Source: an uncultured Eubacteriales bacterium
Lineage (GTDB): Bacteria; Bacillota; Clostridia; Oscillospirales; Acutalibacteraceae
Reading direction: 5' to 3'
Assembly: GCA_934444365.1 (NCBI GenBank)
Contig: CAKSCM010000011.1
Coordinates: 7,839-71,838 of the forward strand
Length of the DNA stretch: 64,000 nt
Shown one piece after another: positions 1 through 8,409 of the stretch. Numbering within the stretch: position 1 is the first letter of the stretch; every line of letters starts with the position of its first letter. The notes below the pieces were generated by a model. It saw only the letters and a list, made by a program, of their open reading frames with translations, ran no database searches and was not told the DNA's origin. The translations under genes were made by a program, and so were the position numbers.

Positions 1-3000
1 TAAGACTCGCACAGTTGCCGGCCCTGTCGGTCGCAATAACGGTTTGTTTATCGCTCGCCGGAGTGATTGTCAGACTTCCCTCGGCGGAAAGTACAACCTC
101 TTCGCCGTTTACGGTGACGGTATCAAGATAATCGTCGCTTACCGTAAGGGTAACCGCACCGCAATAGGTCTCGCCGTTTACCGCTCCGGATATAACCGGA
201 GATATGCTGTCGAGCACAATGCCGGCCGAGCAAAGATAAAACACGTTGCCGGCCTTATCGGTAAGCCTTACATAAACAATTGCCCTGGTGTCGGGGCTTA
301 TTACGAATTCTCCGCCGTAAAGGGTAAATTCTCTTTCGCTGAGCTGTTCGCGGTTAAGTACCTCGTCGGTTACAAGGTACTCGACCGTAACGGCCTCACC
401 GCTGTTGTCCGTGGCGGTTACAGTCACCGTCTGATTGTCTTTGCAGAAAAGGTCGAAGGACAGCTCATCCGAAAAGCCTCGCCAGCCGTAATCTTCGCCG
501 ATCGAAATCTCGCCGGTGGGTTCGGTCTTATCGATTCTGTAGGCTTTTTCCACCGCTTCGGATATAACACCGTCGGATTTTCTCTTTAAATAGAAGGTAA
601 GCGTGCCGTTGTTGTTTTCCTGAGATACGGTAAGCATCTCACTCCACTCGCCTTCCTTCTCGTCGGTAAGGGAAAGCAGCCAGCCGTCATTCGCATTAAC
701 ACAGAAATCCTCTCGCCTCCAGTCGTCGGAATCGGCGGTATATTCGCTGCCGTCGGAGATATAGGCCTTAATGCTCGCCGTAATGCCGGTGGGCTGAATA
801 AGCTCATAGTTACCCATATCGGCTCCGGTCAATGTGAATTCGGTAAAGACTATGTCGATATTGTCGCCGATATCGGTTTTGGTAAACGAGGGAGTACCGA
901 CGGTCAAAAGCGATACGTCGTCGCCCTCTACCACACCGCCGAGCACAGGCATGCCGTCAAGAGCAGCCGTAGGTGTCCCGTCGAAGGATTTGTCCATAAC
1001 CTTTATATTCTCGACCGTAAGGGTCCTTGCGGTGATATCGGCCGTGGTATCTGCCGGCTGTGATTTAAGAATGTAATTATCCTTATCCTCACCCTGCAAT
1101 TCGAATCCGGCGAAGGTTACGATCTTTCCCGTTCCGACATTTTTGTCGCTGTACTTTGCCGTTCCGGCCTTGATTACCAGATCATCGCTTTCCACCTTGC
1201 CGGACAAAGTACCGATATTTGTGATCTCGGCGGTTTCCTTCGAGTCATAGATCTTGCTTTCTTTTACGGCCGCACCCTCAATTGTAACCTCCCTTTGGCG
1301 GATAACGGCGGTGGTTGTCTGTATCGCTTCGCTGTAGAGATCGGTAGTTAAAAGCGAAACGCGAACGGTATACCTTCCGGCATTTTTAGGGGCATTTTCG
1401 GTATATGCGGAATCCTCCGCACCGTCCGGTTTATATTCGATCTTGGCCTTAGCGTCCGAATCGGCAGTAAATGTAGGAGCCGAAATAGGATTGCCGTCGT
1501 AGGCCTTGCTATAGGGTTCAAGATCTGAAATCATAGCTGTTTTCTTCACCATTTTCAGTATAACCGAGGTGGTTTCCGGCGAGTCATTTTCCTCCCCTTC
1601 GACATATACCTCACCCATAGGATTATACTGTACCGTCAGGGTGTATTCGCCGGCTTTAAGGGAGTTCATGTACTCGCTTTTAAGGGTTATAACTCCCTCT
1701 TCGCTCACCGAATATTTATCCGCCGGAATGAGATTTGACGTATTCTGTCCGTTTTGTATATAAACGGCATTCACGGTGTTGCCGTTAAGTTTTACACTAA
1801 AGGATTTCGGCTCGCCGGAACAAACGGTCGCGGTTATTTCTTCGGTCCCCTGTTCGGAATCGCTGTAAAGCACGATACCTGACGAATTAATAATCGTATT
1901 GTTACCGCTTTGGTCGGTCAAACGGACATATATAAAGACCTTTTGATCGGGCTCTATATTAAAACGCGCCGAATTGCCGCTTGTGTTAAGCACCTTCCAA
2001 TCGCCGATTATATCGTCCTTGGTTTCGAAGGTTTCCTCCGAGAGAAGATATTCGATTTTAACCGGTTTGCCGCTGTTGTCATCGGCCGATATTGTCACCC
2101 CGACCGTATTTTTAAAGAACAAACCGAAGGTGACCGAATTCAAAAACTCACGCCACGCGCTCGATTTGATTGCAATTGCGCCCGTAGGAGCTTCAACATC
2201 GCTCCACTGGGCTACTATGGTAACCGACGACACGCTGTCATTAATTACAAGATCAGCATAGGTGGTACTATTAGTAATCATAATATCGCCGCATTTAAAG
2301 CCCTCGAAATTCCAGCCCTCTCTTGTGGGACTAATTATACCTTCGAGCACCTTATCAGTCCATGTTACGCCGGTCCTGTCACCGATTAACGTACCCCCGG
2401 CGGTATCGAATTTTACGGTGTATTCATTGGCTGTCCATACGGGATAAAGCGTCAGCTCCTCGTTTTCCGTATAGACCGCTTCAAGACCGTATATTATCTC
2501 GCCGCCGTCAATATTCGTCCAGCCGGTTTGTTTGTAGCCGGCGCGGGTAAAGAGCGCGTCTTTAAGAATAAGGGCAACATCCTTTTGTTTAAGGTCAAAA
2601 ACGGTCTCGCCTGAGCCGTGTGTCCCGGGATTATATGTCACCGTATAGGTGATTACACTGAGTTCAAGCTGTTTGTCGGAATTGTAGCGGGGAATATAGT
2701 CCGCATTATCAGATGAAAAATATCCCGAATAATCATTGTCGCAGGCTTTGCCGAAAACCACCGGAGCGCCGAAAGCCGGAGCCTTACCCGTCGTTATTCC
2801 TACCGACGCACCGGGCGTCATTGCGCTTGTCGACAATGTTTTTGAGCTGGGCAGATACACATTGTTCGCCTTGCCTGAAACGGTGTTATTTTTAACGATG
2901 GGATTGCCGCTAATTTTTAATTGGCCGTCGTATGAGGGATCAATGTAGATTCCGCCGCCGGCAGCGGCCTTGTTATTTTCAATCACGCCGCCGGAAAGAT

Positions 3001-5851
3001 TGCATATCGAGCCGGAACGGAAGATGTAAACCGCTCCGCCGTTTCCGGTGGCCGTATTGTCCGAGATGGTGCCGCCGCTCATATTAAGAACCGAGGGCTG
3101 GCGGTTAAGATAAACGGCAGCGCCGTCCTTGGCCGAGTTGTTTTTGATGATGCCGCCGGAAAAATTGAAAGTGGTATTGTTGCCGTATGCATGTACGGCA
3201 CCGCCCTCCGAGACGGCCGTATTGCCAGAAATTTCGCCGCCGGTCATACTAAGGGTGGAATTATCGTAAAGATAGATCGCGCCTCCGTATCTTTTGGCCG
3301 TGTTTCCGGTGATTTTTGTGCCGGAAATCGTGATGTCGGCGCCGGCCATGTTTATCACGCCGCCGTCATTCGAAGTGGCCGAATTCCCACTAACGGTACC
3401 GCCGATAAGATTGACCGTTCCGCCGCGTTCGGAGAAGAACACGCCGCCCTTTTGTGCCTTGTTGCCCGAAATTTCGCCGCCGTACATATTTACGGTTCCG
3501 CCCTTGCCGTCAAGACAATTAAAGTATACGGCTCCGCCGATGACTTTGCCGTTATTGCCGCTTATTTCGCCGCCGTAGATATTAAGCACACAGTTGCTGT
3601 CGTCGAGCGCTATGGCACCGCCGCCGCCACTGCCGGTGACCTTGCCGCCGGTGATTTTTCCCCCGAAGAAATCGAGGGTACTTCTGTAAAGATAAATGCC
3701 CATGCCGCCCCAGCCTTTGGTTGCGCCCTTGATTGTACCGGTGCCGCCGCAGTCGCATATAATCAGGTGGGCGGGCGCTTTGTTCTTCTCGCCGACGGTT
3801 ATCTTATTTATACCGTTGCTCTTATACTCCTTACCTCCGAGGCAAAGATAAAGTGTTTTCCCCGACGGCACCGCAAGATTCTTGCTGATAACGGCATTCT
3901 GAGACAAATAGACATATGCCGTATTGTTGCTGTCGTACTGAATATCGTCCGAACCGTTCCAGCTCTTATAAACGACCTTTGTGTGATCGGTATGATTCCC
4001 TACGGTTACATCGCCGCCGCATATGCAGTGCTCATGTATAAAGGTCCAGTGAGCATAGAGGGTATGATCCTCACCGGTCGTTACAACGGTTGTTTCCTCT
4101 GCCTTTGTACCGCCGTCCCTTTCGGTAAACCAGCCGTCAAACCGGTAGCCGGTCCGTTTGGGCACGGGCAGAGTGCCGTAGGTACCGTTACGCTGAACCG
4201 ATTTGCTTTGCTCTCCGTCGACGAGTGTACCGCCGTTCGGATCAAAGGTAACTGTCGTTTCGGGGGCGGTATTGCAAAGCCAGCCCTCGTATCCGCGGTC
4301 GGGATTTACCGAATTCACCCTCGCCTCAAGACGGGCAAAATCGGGATTTTCGCATACGAATTTATCTATCGTAGCCGCTGAAAGATTATACGAGTTTCCG
4401 TAAGAACGCACCGAAGCGCCGCTATCCGGAATTCCCGTAAAATAGACGCCGAGCTTCGCATTTCCGCCGAGATCCGCATTTATTTCATCCGAATCGTAGA
4501 TTTTAAAGGCCGTATTTTTGCTCCCGAGATAAATATTCGGCGCAATACCGGTCGTACTGTTGCCGTAAATGTAAGGACTGTTCGCTACAAGCGTGTAGGG
4601 CGATGTAGTATTTATCCAGAAGCCGCCGCCCTCTTTTGAAGCGGTATTGCCGGTAATTGTAATGCTCCACAAAGTGAACTGTTGATTGTTTAAATATACA
4701 CCGCCGCCCTTTGCGGCTGAATTCCCGGAAATGGTTCCGCCAAAAAGATAAGCGTAGTTGCTGTCATCAAAATATATACCGCCGCCGTTTTCGGTGGCCG
4801 TATTATCCTTGATCTCGCCGTCATTCATCCTAATGCCGCCGATACGACTGATGTAAAAGCCGCCGCCGTTTTGTCCGGCATGGTTGCCGGAAATAATACC
4901 GCCGTTCATCGTAGTATAGCAGTATGAAATATACGAATAAACGGCTCCGCCGTTTTCGGTGGCCGTATTGCCCGAAATTTCACCGCCGTACATAATTAAA
5001 TTGCCGTCTTTTCCGATTTTGTTTGAAACTTCATTGATCTGAGCTACGGCTCCGCCGTTTTCGGCCGAGTTGCCGGAGATTTTACCGCCGTACATAACAA
5101 GCGGAGTGTGATCTATAGCTACCGCTCCTCCGCGTTTTATACCGGAATTTCCGGTAAGCGTTCCGCCGTAAAGATTTATGTTTGACCACTCGCCGTAAAT
5201 ACTTCCGCCCTTGTCCCCCTCGGTACGGCCTCCTAAGGTTCCGCCGCCTATACAGTCGCAAATATCTATGACCGAGAAGCTGTCTTTGCTTGTTCCCTCA
5301 AGAACAACCGCCGGCCGGGTTTTATCCTTGCAGGTAAAAGCCTTGCCGTTTAAACAAAGCGACAGGTGCTCCCCCTCTTTTAAAACCAGGTTAGCCGAAA
5401 CATTATCGGTAAGATATACCCTGGCATATCCGTCGACGAAAACTATCTCCCCTGTGCCGTCCCAGGGCTGCCAATTATCCGGCGTTTGCTCATGCGCATG
5501 GCCGCCGGTAGTTATACTTCCGCCGCATACGCAATGGTCAATATGTCCTTTAAATTCAACCAGGTGAACGGTAGCCCCCGTCCGGATATTATATTCCTCT
5601 AAGGTTTTTTCTTCCTCAAGGGTCTTTCCGCCCCACATCAGCGTTTGCCGCTCGGGAAGGATTCCCGTTTTCTCCTGTATTTTCACCTTTAACGCCGCTA
5701 CCGTATCGGTCAGTTCGGCCTCAACGGTAATTGTCGTACCGCTGCTTATCATTTGTATGTAAATCTGCATACTGTCCGCCGAAACAATGCCCGGGACAAG
5801 GGATATCACGATACATAAAGCAAGCAAAATACTAAGGACTCGTTTTTTCAT
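1..5851 (-). CDS. Giant secreted repeat protein with N-terminal ubiquitin-like domain (3' end outside window)
   Basis: Open for 1950 codons from the ATG at 5851 to the window edge. Residues 1-25 are a signal peptide (MKKRVLSILLAL..., cleaved near VSA/DS). Residues 28-99 are ubiquitin-like: MQIYIQ at the start, KVKIQEKTGILPERQ in the middle, EEYNIRTGATVHLV at the end. Then come two related modules, each opening with H-x-C-x-C-G-G (C107/C109 and C609/C611) and carrying an LCL-x-GK and an IxDC segment. Each continues into GGxISGNxA repeats (about 7, then about 9) typical of Pmp-like right-handed beta-helices. InlB-type repeats lie near residues 533-603, 1071-1140 and 1142-1215. MBG/YDG-like domains lie near 1447-1500, 1533-1598 and 1620-1685, followed by Ig-like segments. 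Strong SD (AGGGAGG, 8-nt spacing) inside the end of tetR; ATGA overlap. Probably a cell-surface or secreted adhesin-like protein. Its true function and anchoring signal are not visible. Confidence 0.88.
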   Translation of the reverse strand, partial: MKKRVLSILLALCIVISLVPGIVSADSMQIYIQMISSGTTITVEAELTDTVAALKVKIQEKTGILPERQTLMWGGKTLEEEKTLEEYNIRTGATVHLVEFKGHIDHCVCGGSITTGGHAHEQTPDNWQPWDGTGEIVFVDGYARVYLTDNVSANLVLKEGEHLSLCLNGKAFTCKDKTRPAVVLEGTSKDSFSVIDICDCIGGGTLGGRTEGDKGGSIYGEWSNINLYGGTLTGNSGIKRGGAVAIDHTPLVMYGGKISGNSAENGGAVAQINEVSNKIGKDGNLIMYGGEISGNTATENGGAVYSYISYCYTTMNGGIISGNHAGQNGGGFYISRIGGIRMNDGEIKDNTATENGGGIYFDDSNYAYLFGGTISGNSAAKGGGVYLNNQQFTLWSITITGNTASKEGGGFWINTTSPYTLVANSPYIYGNSTTGIAPNIYLGSKNTAFKIYDSDEINADLGGNAKLGVYFTGIPDSGASVRSYGNSYNLSAATIDKFVCENPDFARLEARVNSVNPDRGYEGWLCNTAPETTVTFDPNGGTLVDGEQSKSVQRNGTYGTLPVPKRTGYRFDGWFTERDGGTKAEETTVVTTGEDHTLYAHWTFIHEHCICGGDVTVGNHTDHTKVVYKSWNGSDDIQYDSNNTAYVYLSQNAVISKNLAVPSGKTLYLCLGGKEYKSNGINKITVGEKNKAPAHLIICDCGGTGTIKGATKGWGGMGIYLYRSTLDFFGGKITGGKVTGSGGGGAIALDDSNCVLNIYGGEISGNNGKVIGGAVYFNCLDGKGGTVNMYGGEISGNKAQKGGVFFSERGGTVNLIGGTVSGNSATSNDGGVINMAGADITISGTKITGNTAKRYGGAIYLYDNSTLSMTGGEISGNTAVSEGGAVHAYGNNTTFNFSGGIIKNNSAKDGAAVYLNRQPSVLNMSGGTISDNTATGNGGAVYIFRSGSICNLSGGVIENNKAAAGGGIYIDPSYDGQLKISGNPIVKNNTVSGKANNVYLPSSKTLSTSAMTPGASVGITTGKAPAFGAPVVFGKACDNDYSGYFSSDNADYIPRYNSDKQLELSVITYTVTYNPGTHGSGETVFDLKQKDVALILKDALFTRAGYKQTGWTNIDGGEIIYGLEAVYTENEELTLYPVWTANEYTVKFDTAGGTLIGDRTGVTWTDKVLEGIISPTREGWNFEGFKCGDIMITNSTTYADLVINDSVSSVTIVAQWSDVEAPTGAIAIKSSAWREFLNSVTFGLFFKNTVGVTISADDNSGKPVKIEYLLSEETFETKDDIIGDWKVLNTSGNSARFNIEPDQKVFIYVRLTDQSGNNTIINSSGIVLYSDSEQGTEEITATVCSGEPKSFSVKLNGNTVNAVYIQNGQNTSNLIPADKYSVSEEGVITLKSEYMNSLKAGEYTLTVQYNPMGEVYVEGEENDSPETTSVILKMVKKTAMISDLEPYSKAYDGNPISAPTFTADSDAKAKIEYKPDGAEDSAYTENAPKNAGRYTVRVSLLTTDLYSEAIQTTTAVIRQREVTIEGAAVKESKIYDSKETAEITNIGTLSGKVESDDLVIKAGTAKYSDKNVGTGKIVTFAGFELQGEDKDNYILKSQPADTTADITARTLTVENIKVMDKSFDGTPTAALDGMPVLGGVVEGDDVSLLTVGTPSFTKTDIGDNIDIVFTEFTLTGADMGNYELIQPTGITASIKAYISDGSEYTADSDDWRREDFCVNANDGWLLSLTDEKEGEWSEMLTVSQENNNGTLTFYLKRKSDGVISEAVEKAYRIDKTEPTGEISIGEDYGWRGFSDELSFDLFCKDNQTVTVTATDNSGEAVTVEYLVTDEVLNREQLSEREFTLYGGEFVISPDTRAIVYVRLTDKAGNVFYLCSAGIVLDSISPVISGAVNGETYCGAVTLTVSDDYLDTVTVNGEEVVLSAEGSLTITPASDKQTVIATDRAGNCASL

Positions 5852-6567
5852 CGGTTATCCTCCCTTTTGCCGTCCTTTGACAGCTTGAATTCAAATTTCA
5901 TTTCCAGCGCCTTAAACAGCCGTTGCATAACCTCTCCGGCAATGCTTTTTATATCCAGATTCGCAACAAAGCCGAGGACGTTTTCCTGTTCCTCATCAGA
6001 AACCTTATAAACCCTCATGGCCGCCGTTAAAAACCTCTCAAGCTTTTTCTCAAGCGGAAAATGAATGTCGCATTTTTTCGCCATATAATTGCGCATGAGT
6101 CCCGCCGTGCCGATTTCCGTTTCGTAAAAATCGCTGTCGGAATAATCGGGAAAAATCGATCCGAATATTTCTTTCAATTCGGTCGTTGTGTTGAGATAAA
6201 TGTATTCCGACGTGTCAGGCAAAGTGTAGGCCTCGATGTAGATTTCCCTCAGATTTTCGTTGAGCTCGGTCAGAGTGAGCTGTATTGCCGTTTCCACCGC
6301 GTAGGCGTAAACCGGCGCGAGACCGCCGCCCACAATGCTTCTTGCAGCGTCGAACTGGCCTCCGAACATGTTTTTCACCAGCTCCATAAGCACCGAATCC
6401 TTTGTCGGAAAAAGATTTTGAAAGCTCCCCCTTGCAATGCCGGCTTCTTCAACTATCTGTGTAATTGTCGTCTCTTTATAGCCCTGCTCCAAAAACAGAC
6501 GAACACATACGGTAAGAATTTTCCTCTTTGTTTCAATGCTTTCCTTCCGCAATGGTATAACCCCCAT
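5848..6567 (-). CDS. TetR/AcrR-family transcriptional regulator
   Basis: 239 residues. The N-terminal helix-turn-helix (about residues 12-60) reads KRKILTVCVRLFLEQGYKET, then ITQIVEEAGIARGSFQNLF, the usual TetR pattern. The C-terminal ligand domain is unassigned. Its TGA overlaps the ATG of the giant secreted protein by four bases, so the two are one transcript with coupled translation. The regulator therefore probably controls itself and the surface protein. No good SD precedes the ATG at 6567. Because the predicted transcription start is only about 16 nt upstream, the message may be nearly leaderless. A TTG at residue 6, preceded by a G-run, is an alternative start. The ligand is unknown. 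Confidence 0.9.
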   Translation of the reverse strand: MGVIPLRKESIETKRKILTVCVRLFLEQGYKETTITQIVEEAGIARGSFQNLFPTKDSVLMELVKNMFGGQFDAARSIVGGGLAPVYAYAVETAIQLTLTELNENLREIYIEAYTLPDTSEYIYLNTTTELKEIFGSIFPDYSDSDFYETEIGTAGLMRNYMAKKCDIHFPLEKKLERFLTAAMRVYKVSDEEQENVLGFVANLDIKSIAGEVMQRLFKALEMKFEFKLSKDGKREDNR

Positions 6568-6575
6568 TTAAAAAC

Positions 6576-6618
6576 TAATATGCATATTAATTATAGCCTG
6601 TAATCTGCCCGCAGTCAA
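6576..6618 (-). promoter_or_regulatory. Promoter and palindromic operator of the tetR-surface protein operon
   Basis: Read on the minus strand: TTGACT (6618-6613), 17-bp spacer, TATAAT (6595-6590), then at once the perfect 14-bp palindrome TAATATGCATATTA (6589-6576), which covers the expected transcription start. A palindrome in this position, next to a TetR gene, is the classic layout of an autorepressor operator. Binding by this TetR is inferred. Confidence 0.75.
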
Positions 6619-6790
6619 GGAATTTAACAAGAATATTTCGAATCAAAAATCCGATAAACCATCAGTAAAAACGGCATCCTTCGACATATAAATCCATTGT
6701 CACCGCCAAAAGAAATGCCGGCCGTATAAAAACGACCGACATGTTTTTATAATATGTTTTACATTAAATGAGCACACGCTTTATGCTCCT

Positions 6791-8026
6791 TCATTCACCG
6801 CGTTTTTTATATTTGCCGTGCTTTCCTGACATAGCGGCGACGGGTACTTTCCCCGACTCGAGCAAAGCGACCGTCTCGATATGCTCGGTGTGGGGGAACA
6901 TATCGACGGGCTGTATGCTCCTTACACGGTAGCCGCCTTTTGTAAGATATCCGAGGTCTCTTGCCAGGGTTTCGGGACAGCACGAAACATAGGATATCTT
7001 TTCCGGCTTTATCTGTACAAGGGCCTTTAAAAACTCCTTGCTTGCTCCGGCGCGCGGCGGATCCATTATCACGGCGTCTGCCTTTTGTCCGCTTTGTGCA
7101 AACCCTTTTAAAAATTCGCCGGCGTCGGCAGCGTAAAATTCTGCATTGCCGCAGCCGTTTAATTTGGCATTTTGCTTTGCCGAGGATATCGCCTCGGCGT
7201 TTATTTCGGTTCCTATAACACGCCCTGCCTTTTTGGCGGCTATTATTCCTATCGTCCCGGTGCCGCAATAGGCATCTATTACGGTCTGAGTGCCATCGAG
7301 TCCGAGCTGATCTATCGCCGTTTTATAAAGAGGGACGGTCTGTACGGGATTCACCTGATAAAAGGAGGATGGCGATATTCTGAAGATGCAGCCGCAAAGC
7401 TCATCCTCGATGTATCCCTTCCCGTAAAGCACCTTTATCTCGTCGCCGAGCACCATGCTCGTATACCGCGAATTGACGCTCTGCACGACGGTGGTTATTT
7501 CCTCGTGGCGCGAAACGAGCGCGTTCACAAAGCTCCTGCAGGAGGGAAACTCCCTTGTAAAGGTGACCAGAACCACCATTATCTGACCCGTCGAAAAGCT
7601 CCGCCTTACCATAACATGGCGTAAAAATCCGGTCATTTCCCTGTCATTGAAGGCTTTAAGCTTAAAGCTTTTTAAAAGAGTACGGATAGTAGCGATTATT
7701 TCATCCGCCTTTTCGTCCTCTATAAGACAATTCTCCACCTCGACTATATTGTGGGTGGACGACTGATACACTCCCGAAATAATCCTGCCCGAGCGCTTTG
7801 TAAAGGCCGCTTGAACCTTCGCGCGGTAATGATAGGGATTTTCCATTGCGATTATCGGCGAAATACGGTGAAACCGGCCGAGAAGACGTATTTCCTTGGC
7901 CATTTTAAAGCGCAATTGCTCAGGGTAGCTTAAATTCTGGAGCTGACAGCCTCCGCATTTTTTTCGGTACGGACAAACCTGTTCGGGACTTTTCATATAC
8001 ACCAACCGGATTCTTAAATTTCGCAT
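6791..8026 (-). CDS. RlmD/TrmA-family RNA m5U methyltransferase (short form without TRAM domain)
   Basis: SAM-dependent uracil-C5 methyltransferase, probably of 23S rRNA. I start at the ATG at 8026, because AAGGGGG lies 5 nt before it; an upstream in-frame ATG at 8104 lacks an SD. This gives 411 residues. The N-terminus has the 4Fe-4S cysteines (CPYRKKCGGC). The methyltransferase motifs are DAYCGTGTIGI, MDPPRAG and SYVSCCPETLARD with the catalytic Cys, and HTEHIE holds the catalytic Glu. The usual N of SCNP is C here. It lacks the N-terminal TRAM domain that its divergent paralogue at 8410-9786 has. The target base cannot be told from sequence alone. Confidence 0.9.
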   Translation of the reverse strand: MRNLRIRLVYMKSPEQVCPYRKKCGGCQLQNLSYPEQLRFKMAKEIRLLGRFHRISPIIAMENPYHYRAKVQAAFTKRSGRIISGVYQSSTHNIVEVENCLIEDEKADEIIATIRTLLKSFKLKAFNDREMTGFLRHVMVRRSFSTGQIMVVLVTFTREFPSCRSFVNALVSRHEEITTVVQSVNSRYTSMVLGDEIKVLYGKGYIEDELCGCIFRISPSSFYQVNPVQTVPLYKTAIDQLGLDGTQTVIDAYCGTGTIGIIAAKKAGRVIGTEINAEAISSAKQNAKLNGCGNAEFYAADAGEFLKGFAQSGQKADAVIMDPPRAGASKEFLKALVQIKPEKISYVSCCPETLARDLGYLTKGGYRVRSIQPVDMFPHTEHIETVALLESGKVPVAAMSGKHGKYKKRGE

Positions 8027-8094
8027 TGCAGACCCCCTTAGCTTTAAGGCTTTTCGGAATCTGCCCTGCATGCAGCAAAAACAATATTTTAAAA

Positions 8095-8123
8095 AGTGTA
8101 ACACAAGGACCGCATTATGTCAA
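8095..8123 (-). promoter_or_regulatory. Promoter for the short methyltransferase gene
   Basis: Minus strand TTGACA (8123-8118), 17-bp spacer, TACACT (8100-8095), about 70 nt upstream of the chosen ATG. It also supports the later start, since the 8104 start would lie at or before the transcription start. Confidence 0.6.
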
Positions 8124-8409
8124 AGCCAAACGCAAAAATGCACGGCCGATCGTTGCACTGCAGGCTGTTATGTGATAAGATTATAAAATAATGTATATTT
8201 GTGCGATTCCGGCGAGTATAGCGGCTATCGGTAACGGTATCATCGGATTATAAAAATGCGTTTTAGTTCGGTTTTTTATTTATTCCCGGGTAGCCGATGA
8301 ACAAAAATGTCCCAAACCCGATACATCGCCGCTTTCAGTGTCTTAAAAGCCTTTAACGGCTGAGAATCAGGCCGCAACCAAAAAAGTAAAAATCCTCAAA
8401 GGAGGACTT
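8124..8409. other. Divergent intergenic region
   Basis: Separates the two divergent methyltransferase genes. It is AT-rich with no convincing ORF. No clear plus-strand promoter was found for the gene at 8410, whose SD (AAAGGAGG) is strong. Confidence 0.5.

Noticed and set aside
3191..4381. Long plus-strand ORF (396 codons) opposite the giant surface gene
   Set aside because: Antisense shadow created by the repetitive beta-helix coding sequence. No SD, and the minus strand has the coherent signal peptide and repeats.
1..5540. CRISPR-like repetition in the beta-helix region
   Set aside because: The GGxISGNxA repeats are protein-level, vary in DNA sequence and spacing, and stay in one open frame.
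5555..5770. Idea that the ubiquitin-like domain is a conjugatable modifier
   Set aside because: No C-terminal diGly, fused in frame to a long protein, secreted by a signal peptide, and no E1/E2/E3 or deubiquitinase-like gene nearby in the window.
6753..6768. 16-base identity (TATGTTTTACATTAAA) with 35599-35614
   Set aside because: AT-rich, no dyad, and a match of this length is expected by chance in a window this size.
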